NCBI GenBank assembly: GCA_964433555.1
Contig: CAYSRG010000003.1
Coordinates: 1-64,000, forward strand
Reading direction: 5' to 3'
Length of the DNA: 64,000 nucleotides
From: Stramentimicrobium sp964433555
GTDB lineage: Bacteria; Atribacterota; Phoenicimicrobiia; Phoenicimicrobiales; Stramentimicrobiaceae
In this document: in pieces, positions 44,887-54,708 of the stretch
Numbering within the stretch: the first letter of the stretch is position 1
Layout: each line of letters opens with the position of its first letter
The notes under the pieces: generated by a model
The model's input: only the letters and a program-made list of their open reading frames with translations
Database searches by the model: none
Told to the model about the DNA's origin: nothing
Program-made: the position numbers and the translations under genes

Positions 44887-46179
44887 CTACAATTTTTTTG
44901 TGAAGATTCCCGTCAATTGAGTTTCTTTAACCCTTTGTTTGATTTCGTCACGATTAATACTATATAAGCCTTTTTCTTTCATTTGATCAAAATATACAGA
45001 CCCGGAAAAGGTATACTTATACATACGTCCTTCTGGATATTTCATTTTCTTCACAGTACTATTAATAAAATCACCAAGAGCCAGGGAATCAGGAAGCTGT
45101 AATAATGGCTTCCCCAGGTAACTGGAAACAGCATTATAGGCAGCCAGAGAACCAGTTACAATGGCTTCAGTATGACCGACCATCGCGCCGGCTTTTTCTC
45201 CTGCACAAAACAGGTTGTCAACATTTCCTTGAGTCTTTAAAGTTTCCGTACAATCAGCAAATCCAAAATAACGCATTGAGTTACCGATTCCCCCGGCAAG
45301 AGGATCTTCAAAACGAGCTTTCTCCATACCAGGAATTTTTCTCAATTCTGAAAGCGGGAAAAAGGGAGTCATCAACTTCACTGGACCGGTATCCAGTAAA
45401 ACCAGATTATCCAAAAATTCCTTCAGGGCATATTGCTGACAGGCTTTTTGAGTCAATATACTGATATCTTCCCTTAATTCCTCGGGAACTTTTACTAAAG
45501 CTACTCCTTTTTCTTCTAATTCAGCGACTATATCAGGGTTGATAGACTCTTTCCCTAGTTTGCATGAGCCGCTCATTGCACCAAATTTACCATTCGGTTT
45601 CTGACCATTCCACTGCCTGACCCCTGCCTTGCTTAACAAATCAACCCTAGAACCAAAAGAATGGCAGCGCATCATGCACATGGCACAACCATTACCGTAT
45701 TTAGCGCAATTTCGGGGTACAGCAGTTGTGCCTGTTGCATCAATAAAAATATCACCATGATATTCTTGATCCTTCTCTTTGGAATAGACAGCCTTGATAG
45801 CCCTACCTTCAATCAATAGATCAGTAATTCTGCAGGAAAGAACTATATCAATTCCCAACTTTTCTAAGTATTCTCTGATAATTGCTTCCATGGTCCATAC
45901 ATTATAGAGACTGGCATGTTTGTGTCCCGGGAATTCTATCTTGTGATGAAGGGAATTTTGATCCAGAATCTCGAAAATAGGATTGCCCAACAAAGTCAGC
46001 TCTTCTGTTGCCGTGTAACGCCCATTATTCCTGAAAATGCCTCCAACCAAGCCGGTACCCAAAAGCATATCAGTTCTTTCCAGTAAGTTTACCGAAGCGC
46101 CAAGCTGATGTGCAACGATAGCAGCTGCACAGCCAGCCCATCCACCACCGATAATTACAACTCTACAATTTTTTTTCAT
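44887..46179 (-). CDS. FAD-dependent oxidoreductase with cysteine cluster
   Basis: Flavoprotein of 430 residues. The N-terminal dinucleotide fold is clear: VIIGGGWAGCAAAIVAHQLG (about 8-27), and the second FAD motif near residue 335 (NLFCAGEKAGAMVGHTEAIV). Between them, NCAKYGNGCAMCMMRC at about 160-175 holds four closely spaced Cys, suggesting a metal or Fe-S site or a redox disulfide. Resembles FAD_oxidored/GidA-like enzymes. It heads the aminomutase subcluster and could oxidise the amino or keto product. ATG start at 46179. Substrate not predictable. Confidence 0.75.
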   Translation of the reverse strand: MKKNCRVVIIGGGWAGCAAAIVAHQLGASVNLLERTDMLLGTGLVGGIFRNNGRYTATEELTLLGNPIFEILDQNSLHHKIEFPGHKHASLYNVWTMEAIIREYLEKLGIDIVLSCRITDLLIEGRAIKAVYSKEKDQEYHGDIFIDATGTTAVPRNCAKYGNGCAMCMMRCHSFGSRVDLLSKAGVRQWNGQKPNGKFGAMSGSCKLGKESINPDIVAELEEKGVALVKVPEELREDISILTQKACQQYALKEFLDNLVLLDTGPVKLMTPFFPLSELRKIPGMEKARFEDPLAGGIGNSMRYFGFADCTETLKTQGNVDNLFCAGEKAGAMVGHTEAIVTGSLAAYNAVSSYLGKPLLQLPDSLALGDFINSTVKKMKYPEGRMYKYTFSGSVYFDQMKEKGLYSINRDEIKQRVKETQLTGIFTKKL

Positions 46180-46300
46180 TTACCTAATCCTATTCTCCTT
46201 CTTTTTACAATTTTCTTATCAGTTGAAGTTAGAAAGAATTATGTATTAATTTTTTACTTTTAAATTTAATTTAAATATTAAAAATGGAAGCGTATATTTT

Positions 46301-47263
46301 CTAAGAGCGTGATATATCGCTCAATGGTTCTGGATGAACAATTGCTTTACAGTGAACTCTTGACTCAATTTCTCTTTCAACTTTTTCTGAAATATTATGA
46401 GCTTCGATCAAACCCATATGACTGCTTAACTGTATATGCAGGGTTATTTCTTTGTGCGATCCGTAATCATGTATCTTTACTTTATGCATAGATACGACCT
46501 CAGGAATAAACCGGACAGAATTTTCGATTTCTTTTACAATATCTTTTTCCGCAGCTTCGCCAATCAACTTAGAAAGAGAGTCTTTTAAAAGAGTGATTCC
46601 GGTATAAATAATCAAAATGGAAATAATGGCACCTAATATGGCATCCACTCGATAATACCCATATTCCGATGAGAGTATTGAAATGACCACTAAAATCATC
46701 GCAAAGCCATCAGTTTTATGATGCCATGCATCGGCAATTAATACCGCAGTCTTGGTCCTCCTACCTAATTGTGCTGAAAATTCTGCCATCCATAATTTGA
46801 ACAATGCTGCCAATACCATGATAGCAACTACAGGATAACTACCCAGGACCAGGGAATTGGTTAGATAGCGGTGATATGAATTGATGGCAAACTCAAAGCC
46901 TATGATGATGAGTAATACTGAGATAACCAGAGTAGCCAGAAATTCAATGCGACCATGACCAAAGGGATGCTTGTCATCCGCAGGTAAACTGGAAAATTTA
47001 AATCCAAGCAACACAACTAATGAGGATAACACATCAGAAGCAGTATGGGTAGCATTGGCAAGTAGGGCAATGCTGTTTAAGGATAAACCAAATAAGAACA
47101 TAATCGCTGATAACACCAAGTTGCACATTATACTCAACCAGGCTTCCAAGTAAGCGCATTTCTTCCTCAATTCAGGATCTATAATATTATTTTTTAATAC
47201 TTTATTTTCTTTAAAAAAGAGGAGTAAAATATGATTGACTGTTTTATTTAAGAAGTTTTTCAT
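46301..47263 (-). CDS. Cation diffusion facilitator (CDF) metal exporter
   Basis: Inner-membrane proton-coupled exporter of divalent metals, 320 residues. Six transmembrane helices lie in about 35-235; metal-site residues are in LLANATHTASDVLSS (helix 2) and LIADAWHHKTDGFAM (helix 5), and DDKHPFGHGRIEF joins helices 2 and 3. The cytosolic C-terminal domain (about 235-320) ends with His-containing strands. The HxxxD/HxxxD pattern fits Zn or related metals. It sits inside the catabolic locus but its link to it is unclear. Confidence 0.88.
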   Translation of the reverse strand: MKNFLNKTVNHILLLFFKENKVLKNNIIDPELRKKCAYLEAWLSIMCNLVLSAIMFLFGLSLNSIALLANATHTASDVLSSLVVLLGFKFSSLPADDKHPFGHGRIEFLATLVISVLLIIIGFEFAINSYHRYLTNSLVLGSYPVVAIMVLAALFKLWMAEFSAQLGRRTKTAVLIADAWHHKTDGFAMILVVISILSSEYGYYRVDAILGAIISILIIYTGITLLKDSLSKLIGEAAEKDIVKEIENSVRFIPEVVSMHKVKIHDYGSHKEITLHIQLSSHMGLIEAHNISEKVEREIESRVHCKAIVHPEPLSDISRS

Positions 47264-47378
47264 TGATTACCTCTTTATTCACCTATTAGTCTATATAGAT
47301 AATTTGTCTGACTAAGCAGAAGGTTAGAAATGGTTTTGGTAATTGTAATTTGAATTAAAAATTATGATTAATAAAAAC

Positions 47379-48380
47379 TCACTTTTCTAAATCTTCTGAC
47401 CCTCTAAAATCAATAAAACATGCCACAAAATGGTTTGGTGTTTTTTCTATTAGCTCTGGATTTTCATCTTCGCATTTCTTTAAAGCATATGGGCATCTTG
47501 GACTAAATCTGCAGCCTGGATGGGGATCAACAGCTGAAGGCACTTCTCCTTTAATAATCTGCCTATCCCTTCTTTTGCCAGGGTCTTCTACGGGAACGGC
47601 AGATAATAAAGCTTCAGTGTATGGATGAAACCTATTAACAAATAATTCGTCACTTTCAGCTATTTCCACTATTTTGCCAACATACATTACTGCAATACGA
47701 GTAGACATATAATGTACAACTCTTATGTCATGAGAAATAAACAAGTAAGTAAGGGATAACTGTTCTTGCAAATCTTTCAATAGATTTAGTATCTGAGCTC
47801 TTACTGATATATCAACAGAAGAGATGGGCTCATCCGCAACGACAAATTTTGGATTTAAACAAAGGGAACGGGCAATGCCTACACTTTGTTTCTGTCCACT
47901 TGACAATACATGTGGAAATTGTACAGCAATTTCTGGTTTTAAACCTACTAAATGAAGCGACTCAATTACTTTCTCCTTCAAGTTATTCCCCTTAGCTTTT
48001 TTGTGAATCAACAATGGTTCTTTTATAATATTTTCAATATTTTTTCTTTTATCAAAGGAACTGAATGCATCTTGAAAAATCATCTGCACACAACTCCGAA
48101 ACTTCTTCTCATTACATTGTACTCTATCAAAAATATTTACTCCATCAATATATATTTCTCCACTTGTGGGGGTTAGTAATTTTAATAATAATTTTCCTAC
48201 CGTAGTTTTGCCGCACCCGCTTTCTCCGACTAAGCCTAGAGTTTCTCCCTTATATATATCGAAGGAAATATTATCTACTGCATGTACCCAGGAAGATATT
48301 TTTCTTATGAAGCCTTTTCCTTTTACCGGAAAATACTTTACTAAATTTTTGACCTGTACAATTGTTTCTTTTTCTACCAC
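47379..48380 (-). CDS. Peptide-type ABC transporter ATPase (OppF/DppF family)
   Basis: One of two ATPases of a five-gene peptide/nickel-type importer, 333 residues. Walker A GESGCGKTTVGKLLL, signature VLSSGQKQSVGIARSL (a Ser variant of LSGGQ), Walker B VVADEPISSVDI, and the C-terminal oligopeptide extension with its Cys-rich CRFSPRCPYALKKCEDENP, a pattern linked to an Fe-S cluster in this family. Last of oppD-SBP-dppB-dppC-oppF in transcript order; 12 bases after the permease gene. Confidence 0.9.
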   Translation of the reverse strand: MVEKETIVQVKNLVKYFPVKGKGFIRKISSWVHAVDNISFDIYKGETLGLVGESGCGKTTVGKLLLKLLTPTSGEIYIDGVNIFDRVQCNEKKFRSCVQMIFQDAFSSFDKRKNIENIIKEPLLIHKKAKGNNLKEKVIESLHLVGLKPEIAVQFPHVLSSGQKQSVGIARSLCLNPKFVVADEPISSVDISVRAQILNLLKDLQEQLSLTYLFISHDIRVVHYMSTRIAVMYVGKIVEIAESDELFVNRFHPYTEALLSAVPVEDPGKRRDRQIIKGEVPSAVDPHPGCRFSPRCPYALKKCEDENPELIEKTPNHFVACFIDFRGSEDLEK

Positions 48381-48392
48381 TATTTTTTCTCC

Positions 48393-49337
48393 TTAATATT
48401 CGCGATCTGATTTTATGGGATTGAATTCATCTTTAATCCAATTACCGATTATACTCAAACATAAAACTGTCATTGCGATCGCAATACCAGGGAAAACCAC
48501 CAACCACCATGCATTGGTTATATATTGCCTTCCATCTCCGATCATTAGACCCCATGAAGAGGCAGGTGGTTGTATTCCATATCCAAGAAAACTCATATTT
48601 GCTTCTGCCATAATCATATGAGCCATTTCTAAAACATATATCGTAATCATTGGAGACAATATATTGGGAAAAATATGAGTGACAAATATTCTTGGCTTGC
48701 TGCACCCAATGGTGCGACAAGCTTCTACCATTGTAGTTTCTCTGACTGTTAAAACTTGACTCCTGGCCATTCTCGCATGAACCATCCAACCGACCATTAA
48801 TAAAGCAAGCGTCAAATTGACTTGACTGGGACCCAAAACCATTACAAATGTTAAGGCAATTAAAAGTCCTGGAAAGGATGAAGAAATATCTACTAATCTC
48901 ATTAAAAATAAATCTACCCAACCACCATAGTACCCTGAAATAATTCCAATTGTTATTCCAATTAGCCCTGATATTAGTACAACAGTAAAAGCAACACCCA
49001 TAGATACTCTTCCACCATACATAAGCCGGGTAAGGACATCCCTACCCTGTTGGTCTGTTCCCAGAAAATGAGGAAATCCTCCTTTTAAAGGAGAGGTCAG
49101 AGTCGGTGGTTTAAGCCTTTGCATTATATCGCTTTTAGCAGGGTCATATGGTGCAATTAGAGGAGCAGTAAAGCTGATAAACATAATAAATATTAAAATA
49201 ATAAAAGCTATGAGAGCTATCCCGTTTCCTTTAAAACGGAATAAAATTCTTTTGTAAAGATTGATCTGTTTGCTTGACTCTTCCTTCTTTCCACATTCTT
49301 TATAGTTACTATAATTGCTTATTTCTTTCTCTCTCAT
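48393..49337 (-). CDS. Peptide-type ABC transporter permease (DppC family)
   Basis: Inner-membrane subunit of 314 residues with about six helices. The N-terminal OppC-type helix lies at 37-57, and LGTDQQGRDVLTRLMYGGRVS, the DppC hallmark, at about 94-115. The EAA loop EACRTIGCSKPRIFVTHIFPN contacts the ATPases. It forms a heterodimer with the DppB-type permease 11 bases upstream. Substrate class peptide, opine-like or metal chelate; the context of amino-acid enzymes favours an amino-acid-derived substrate. Confidence 0.92.
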   Translation of the reverse strand: MREKEISNYSNYKECGKKEESSKQINLYKRILFRFKGNGIALIAFIILIFIMFISFTAPLIAPYDPAKSDIMQRLKPPTLTSPLKGGFPHFLGTDQQGRDVLTRLMYGGRVSMGVAFTVVLISGLIGITIGIISGYYGGWVDLFLMRLVDISSSFPGLLIALTFVMVLGPSQVNLTLALLMVGWMVHARMARSQVLTVRETTMVEACRTIGCSKPRIFVTHIFPNILSPMITIYVLEMAHMIMAEANMSFLGYGIQPPASSWGLMIGDGRQYITNAWWLVVFPGIAIAMTVLCLSIIGNWIKDEFNPIKSDREY

Positions 49338-49348
49338 CTTCTTTTAAC

Positions 49349-50266
49349 CTAATACTTAATGGTCGGATCAAAAAATCCATAAGATATATCAGTAATAAGA
49401 TTGATTATACAAATAACTAAAGCCACCGTAAAGACTTCAGCTTGTAAAAGAGGAAAATCTTGCTTTCCTATTGTATCTACAATTAAAGTACCTATTCCTG
49501 GCCAGCCAAAAACCACCTCTACTGCGGCTGCTTCCCCTGCTAAATAACGTCCAAAATCAAAACCAAACATTGTTGCTATAGCATTAGCAGCATTTTTTAG
49601 AGCATGATTGAATAAAATAACTATTTCTTTTACTCCTTTTGCTCTAGCTGTGGTAATATACTGCGAATTAAGTTGTTCAGCCACAGAGGACCTGATAATC
49701 TGGACTAAGTGTGCAGCCGGAATAAATGACAGAGTTAAAACCGGAAGAACAGCGTGTTTTAAGGTTCCATATCCCGAGGTATAAAACCATCCCATTTGAA
49801 CAGAAAAAAACAATATTAACATAAGCGCTACCCAAAATGGTGGAAAACAAATTCCAACTAATGAAAGATTAGTTATTAAACGATCAATTAGAGTTCCTGG
49901 CTTATAGGCTGCAAGGATTCCCAGAAGAAGCGCAATTACAAGCGCTAAGGCAAATGCAGAAACTACTAAAACCAGGGTAGCCGGAATTCTTTTTAAAACA
50001 ATACCTAAAGCAGGAACCTGTTGCCACCATGAATTTCCAAAATCTAGTCTAATGATAGATTGCAAAAAATCCCATAATTGGATTAAAATAGGTTTATCTA
50101 AACCTAATTCGTGGGTTAAAGCCATTCTTTCAGCATCTGTGGCTTGAAGAGGAAGCATCGTATTTACTGGATTCCCAATAACATGAGTTACTATAAATAC
50201 TAAAATTGATACTCCAAATATGACTACTATAGTATAAATTAGCCTTAAAATGATATATCTAATCAT
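49349..50266 (-). CDS. Peptide-type ABC transporter permease (DppB family)
   Basis: Inner-membrane permease of about 305 residues, six helices. RYIILRLIYTIVVIFGVSIL at the start and the EAA loop YITTARAKGVKEIVILFNHAL are typical of DppB/OppB/NikB. Start taken at ATG 50266, with AAAGGCGG seven bases upstream; a TTG at 50287 would extend it by 7 residues but lacks a site. A stem-loop lies between this gene and the binding-protein gene. Confidence 0.92.
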   Translation of the reverse strand: MIRYIILRLIYTIVVIFGVSILVFIVTHVIGNPVNTMLPLQATDAERMALTHELGLDKPILIQLWDFLQSIIRLDFGNSWWQQVPALGIVLKRIPATLVLVVSAFALALVIALLLGILAAYKPGTLIDRLITNLSLVGICFPPFWVALMLILFFSVQMGWFYTSGYGTLKHAVLPVLTLSFIPAAHLVQIIRSSVAEQLNSQYITTARAKGVKEIVILFNHALKNAANAIATMFGFDFGRYLAGEAAAVEVVFGWPGIGTLIVDTIGKQDFPLLQAEVFTVALVICIINLITDISYGFFDPTIKY

Positions 50267-50299
50267 GTCAGAACCGCCTTTTACCAATACTTAATGTGT

Positions 50300-50324
50300 T
50301 GAGAGGGGAGATTGCCCCCTCTCA
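50300..50324 (-). promoter_or_regulatory. Intercistronic stem-loop after the binding-protein gene
   Basis: TGAGAGGGG/CCCCTCTCA (50300-50308/50316-50324) is a 9-bp perfect stem with a 7-base loop and no U-tract. Such hairpins often protect the mRNA of the abundant binding protein from 3' decay and lower permease expression. Confidence 0.6.
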
Positions 50325-50337
50325 GTTCTTTAATATA

Positions 50338-51828
50338 TTATTTTAAATGCATTTCTGAAACTAACATTCTTCCATCTTCTCTGGGTTCCCATTCTAAATC
50401 ATCAGAAATACCCCATATACTTTTCAAATTTATGAGAGGAACACCAAAGGGGTCATCATACACCAACTGAGCTAAATCTTCATACATTTCTTGCCGTTTT
50501 ACTGGATCCATTTCGTTTCTAGCTATATCTATCTTTTTATCAATATCGGGATTGGAATATGCTGACTGAGGTCCTCCTGTTTTAATAATTGCTTGATAGA
50601 ACCTATCCATATCAAATAGGTCATTACCATTAGAACTGTACATAATATCAGGGGCCTTTTCCAGATCAAACAAAGTATCAAGCCATTGTTGCCAGCTTAA
50701 GAAGGTCAATTTAACATTGATACCTACATCTGAAATCATGGAAGCAACTGCCTCACTGATTTCTCCGTCTTTCATCCATCTCCCTCTTTCAGAAATTAAC
50801 TCAACTACTTCACCATTGTATCCTGCTTCCTCTAGTAGTTCTTTTGCTTTTTCGGGATTATAGGGATAAACATCTAAATTTCTGTTAAATCCAAAATATG
50901 CTTCCTTTGCTAACTGACCTCTTGCCGGAACAGCATTTCCTAGAAACAGTGCTTCCGCCAATGCTTCTTTATCAATAGCATAATTCACAGCCTGCCTTAT
51001 TAATTTATTTTGCATGATACCTCTTATAGTGTTAAACCGAAGAAAATAAAATTCAATACTATTTACTGTCTTATAAGATGGCAACTGCTCCAAATACTCA
51101 GGAAGCATATTGACTGCTAAATTAATCTCTCCTGCTTTTAGTGCTGCCAGCCTTGTAGAATTTTCCTGTATAAATCTATAAGTTACATCTTGGATAGGGG
51201 GTTTTTGATTCCAATAATATTCAAATTGTTCAATTGTAATGTCTCTTCCTCTATTCCATTCAACAATCTTATAAGGGCCGGTTCCAATCGGCTCGGTAGA
51301 GATAATATTATCAGCACTATTCTCATAATATTTTTTATTTACTATATCCAAAAAAGTTAACCTTTTTAGAAGAATTGGATCAGGCCCATCAGTAATAATC
51401 ATGATAGTATTGGTATTTACTATTTTTGCGTCGGTAATTGTAGAAAAGTTTCCTGATATCTGAGATTTAAAAGCAGGATCAATAATCCTTTTTATGGAGT
51501 AAACCGCATCTTCTGCTGTAAAAGGTTCTCCATTATGAAATTTGACATTCTCCCTTAGTTTGAATTGCCAAGTTATCTCACTGATCTGATCCCATTCTAA
51601 TGCTAAACAAGGTTCAGGTTGTAAGGTTTTACCATTCAGTACCAAAAGTTTATCAAAAAGGTTATCAGTAATTGCCCTCATATTCCCATCATCTGCAAAT
51701 TGGGGATCTAATGTTGTAGGTTCACCCTGTAGGGCAATGACTATTTTTTCCTGTGCCAAACATATCATATTAACGGTTAACAACAAAAATACTAAAACAG
51801 TTATTATAACTTTCCAATTCTTTAACAT
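50338..51828 (-). CDS. Extracytoplasmic substrate-binding protein (SBP_bac_5)
   Basis: Binding protein of 496 residues for the ABC importer. Signal peptide at residues 1-26 with cleavage near LAQ|EK; the Cys at residue 23 lacks a good lipobox, so it is probably soluble in the periplasm. SBP_bac_5 signatures: LQGEPTTLDPQFADD, LRENVKFHNGEPFTAEDAVYS, AVNYAIDKEAL and YPYNPEKAKELLEEAGY. The family binds peptides, nickel complexes, opines or oligosaccharides. It is followed by a protective hairpin. Ligand unknown; gene context points to amino acids or short peptides. Confidence 0.9.
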   Translation of the reverse strand: MLKNWKVIITVLVFLLLTVNMICLAQEKIVIALQGEPTTLDPQFADDGNMRAITDNLFDKLLVLNGKTLQPEPCLALEWDQISEITWQFKLRENVKFHNGEPFTAEDAVYSIKRIIDPAFKSQISGNFSTITDAKIVNTNTIMIITDGPDPILLKRLTFLDIVNKKYYENSADNIISTEPIGTGPYKIVEWNRGRDITIEQFEYYWNQKPPIQDVTYRFIQENSTRLAALKAGEINLAVNMLPEYLEQLPSYKTVNSIEFYFLRFNTIRGIMQNKLIRQAVNYAIDKEALAEALFLGNAVPARGQLAKEAYFGFNRNLDVYPYNPEKAKELLEEAGYNGEVVELISERGRWMKDGEISEAVASMISDVGINVKLTFLSWQQWLDTLFDLEKAPDIMYSSNGNDLFDMDRFYQAIIKTGGPQSAYSNPDIDKKIDIARNEMDPVKRQEMYEDLAQLVYDDPFGVPLINLKSIWGISDDLEWEPREDGRMLVSEMHLK

Positions 51829-51856
51829 TTAAATTACCTCCAATTTATTTTCTAAA

Positions 51857-52861
51857 CTATTCTAAAGGAAAATAACATCTAACCCACCTACCTGTAGAAC
51901 CTTTAATCATTTTATATGCTGGTTTCTCTTTACAACATATATCCTTTGCAAATCGACATCTGGGATGAAATCTGCATCCATCAGGTGGATTAATGAGACT
52001 AGGTGGTTGGCCTTTGATCACCTCCAATCTCTTATTTTTAGATTTTAATTCCATTACCGTTTTTACAATTCCACTCGTATAGGGATGTGCCGGCTTGTGG
52101 AAAATTTCAAAAACATTTCCAACTTCAACAACCTGGCCTGCGTAAATAATAACCACCCGATCAGCCATTTCAGCTACTACACCCAAATTATTGGCAATTA
52201 AAAAAATTGTAGTACCTATTTCCTTTTTCAACAATTTCATCAATTCGAGAATTTGAGCCTGAATAGTAACATCTAAAGAAGCTGTTGGCTCATCAGCAAA
52301 AAGAATTTGTGGCTGACAGGAAAGGCCTATTGCTATCATCACCCTCTGTTTCATACCACCTGAGAATTCATAAGGATAACTGTTAATCATGTTTTCAGGA
52401 GAAGGTATTCTAACTAATTGGAGTATTTCTAGTACTTTGTTTCTAGCTTCTTTGCCTTTAAATCCCTGATTAATCTCTATAGCTTCCATGATCTGGCGGC
52501 CAATAGTCATGGAGGGATTTAGAGAAGACATTGGTTCTTGTGAAATAAGCGCTATCCCTTTGCCTCTTATTTTCCTAATCTGGCTTTGGTTCATTTTTAA
52601 AATATCTTTCCCGTTAAATATCACTTCTCCAGATACTATTTTGCCGGGAGGAGTAATAAGCTTTAATATTGATAATGCCGAAACTGTCTTGCCACTGCCG
52701 CTTTCTCCCATAAGCGCTAAAGTTTCCCCTTTTTCTAGATAAAAATCTACGCCATCCAGAACTTTGGAAATTTTTCCTTTTATAAAAAAATGAGTTGCCA
52801 GATTATGAACAGATAGCACAATATCCTTTTTTTCTTTAGTGTTAATATTATTCAAGTACAA
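51857..52861 (-). CDS. Peptide-type ABC transporter ATPase (OppD/DppD family)
   Basis: Partner ATPase of 334 residues. Walker A GESGSGKTVSALSIL, signature FSGGMKQRVMIAIGLSC, Walker B ILFADEPTASLD, and a C-terminal oligopeptide domain with CRFHPRCRFAKDICC. Both starts near 52861 are TTG (52861 and 52855); the second has AAGGA at better spacing. It opens the transporter block, 65 bases after the PLP-enzyme gene and 28 before the binding-protein gene. Confidence 0.9.
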   Translation of the reverse strand: MYLNNINTKEKKDIVLSVHNLATHFFIKGKISKVLDGVDFYLEKGETLALMGESGSGKTVSALSILKLITPPGKIVSGEVIFNGKDILKMNQSQIRKIRGKGIALISQEPMSSLNPSMTIGRQIMEAIEINQGFKGKEARNKVLEILQLVRIPSPENMINSYPYEFSGGMKQRVMIAIGLSCQPQILFADEPTASLDVTIQAQILELMKLLKKEIGTTIFLIANNLGVVAEMADRVVIIYAGQVVEVGNVFEIFHKPAHPYTSGIVKTVMELKSKNKRLEVIKGQPPSLINPPDGCRFHPRCRFAKDICCKEKPAYKMIKGSTGRWVRCYFPLE

Positions 52862-52926
52862 TCCTTTCTCCCAATCATTATCTCATTCTCATTTATACAA
52901 TTCTCGTGAAAAAAATCAAAAAGAAA

Positions 52927-54390
52927 CTATAAAATTCCAGCATACTTACAGGTAATTTCAATTAATTGCACCATTCCCTGGATTGCCCAGCGAGCTCTCT
53001 CCTCAATGAGATTACCATCATTATCAGTAGTACCCAATCCAGGAGATATAAAAATATTACCGTCATAGGCAATAGTAGGAATGATTCCCATTTGTGCAGT
53101 GCCTGATTGGAAGATATTTGTTCCAGAATACATATCTTCAATGGAAAAAATAGGAATTCCCAAACTGTTTTTCTGCCAGCTATTTTCATAATTAATCTCA
53201 ACAGCACTTGAATTATACGATTTTGAAATTATAAAGTCGTCTCTAATCTTTTTATTAATTTTAGCAAACTCTTCCCTGGTAATCTGATAAAGCTGATCTA
53301 CAGGATCCTTCAACCTTTTTGGATTATCTCTTAATACCTTAAGAGAAGCTATGACACCAACCAAAGCCTCTTTGCCAGGATCAACTGTAACATAAGCAGC
53401 TTTACCGTGAGAAGATCCAGTTCCCCATCGATCTCCATGAACTCCCAGTGCTCTTCTAATATCTACCAGGAGATCTTCTCTACCAATTATTAAACCTGCT
53501 GTTACAGAAGATGATGCTTTGTCCATACTGTAACAAATCAGATCAGCATTATTCTTTCTTATATCAGTACCTACAAAAGGTGCACCCCAGGCATTGTCTA
53601 CAATATAAGGTACATTATAATCTTGAGCAAGCTCACCGAGCATTTTCTGTAAAAGTGGTGTTCCCTCCTTATCCTTAACTCCATAACCATATCCAGGTGT
53701 GTCGTAGCCCAAGGAAGTAAAAGCAGTTAAGTATGGGGCATGTCGCTCAGCGTTCTCTTTAAATAGCTTAATGGAAGCTTCTGGATCTACATTACTCAGC
53801 TGAACACAGGGATGATACTTAATCCCATGACAATCGTAATTGGCGCGCTTTAGGGGTACAATTACACAATCTAAATTATTTTGCCTTTTTCCATAAAAAC
53901 CTAATTCTCCTGGAGTTGTTCCACGATCGGCTAATAAATCCTTGTACTTTCCCGGAAACGGACGGCCATAGCCACCATGATGATGTAAATGCTTCTCATA
54001 AGGAATAATATACCTAGAACGATAATTATCGCCTCTGCCTTGCATGGGTGGTGTAGCCAGCACATCAAATGCAACCCAGAGAGCACCTTCACATGTATTT
54101 ACTGCTACACCGTCATATTCATCACCATAAACATCTTTAACTATTTCTCTAATTTCTTCATCAAATATTTTGTTGGGGATAATCTTCTCACCGTAATATG
54201 ACTCTGCTTCCCTTACTTCCTTAAAGGGTAATCCGTGACAGCCAGAAATAGCTCCAGTAAGCCCAAATTTCCCTCTGATATCCTTTGGAATACCAATTTC
54301 ATCTGCTGCTTTTCTGGCTTCAGTATAAATATTGGGAATGTTTTCTTGTAAATGACGATACATTTGAAATTTGTACTTGAAATCTGACAT
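52927..54390 (-). CDS. Fold-type I PLP-dependent enzyme, reaction unknown
   Basis: Enzyme of 487 residues. The fold-type-I core is indicated by the cofactor Asp in YIVDNAWGAPFVG (about 265-278) and the Schiff-base Lys in CYSMDKASSSVTAGLIIG (about 295-312). His-rich HLHHHGGYGRPFPG lies near residue 135 and GLTGAISGCHGLPF near 43. It resembles the Cys-desulfurase/SelA-like wider family but I do not recognise the subfamily. It is directly upstream of the transporter genes and downstream of the DapA-like lyase, so likely acts on the imported amino acid as lyase, racemase or aminotransferase. Confidence 0.65.
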   Translation of the reverse strand: MSDFKYKFQMYRHLQENIPNIYTEARKAADEIGIPKDIRGKFGLTGAISGCHGLPFKEVREAESYYGEKIIPNKIFDEEIREIVKDVYGDEYDGVAVNTCEGALWVAFDVLATPPMQGRGDNYRSRYIIPYEKHLHHHGGYGRPFPGKYKDLLADRGTTPGELGFYGKRQNNLDCVIVPLKRANYDCHGIKYHPCVQLSNVDPEASIKLFKENAERHAPYLTAFTSLGYDTPGYGYGVKDKEGTPLLQKMLGELAQDYNVPYIVDNAWGAPFVGTDIRKNNADLICYSMDKASSSVTAGLIIGREDLLVDIRRALGVHGDRWGTGSSHGKAAYVTVDPGKEALVGVIASLKVLRDNPKRLKDPVDQLYQITREEFAKINKKIRDDFIISKSYNSSAVEINYENSWQKNSLGIPIFSIEDMYSGTNIFQSGTAQMGIIPTIAYDGNIFISPGLGTTDNDGNLIEERARWAIQGMVQLIEITCKYAGIL

Positions 54391-54708
54391 TGTAATTTCT
54401 CCTTTTTACCTAAATAATTCCGTAACTTACATATATTTTATAGCACTCTTACCAATTTCATGCACCTATATGATGTGCAAGAGGAAACCTTCCTCTGGAA
54501 AACTTCTCAAATTAACATTAATTTCAGTATTATATATTCCCTCGGAGTAGCTTCAGGAGATACCTCTCTTAATCATTTTGTCATTATTATTTTATATAAT
54601 TAATATAGTCTTCTTGCTTTTATACTTTATCTCAAAATCTAACTGCATAATATTTTTTGAATAGAATTGTTATATTTTAAAAATTCCAATACCCAATACT
54701 ATTAAATA
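54391..54708. other. Leader region before the PLP-enzyme gene with two tandem hairpins
   Basis: No gene. Two small inverted repeats lie side by side: TGCAC/GTGCA (54461-54465/54475-54479) and AGAGGAA/TTCCTCT (54480-54486/54490-54496). They could fold in the mRNA leading to the gene at 54390, but lack a U-tract and match no riboswitch I know. A TATAAA lies nearer the gene. Confidence 0.4.
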
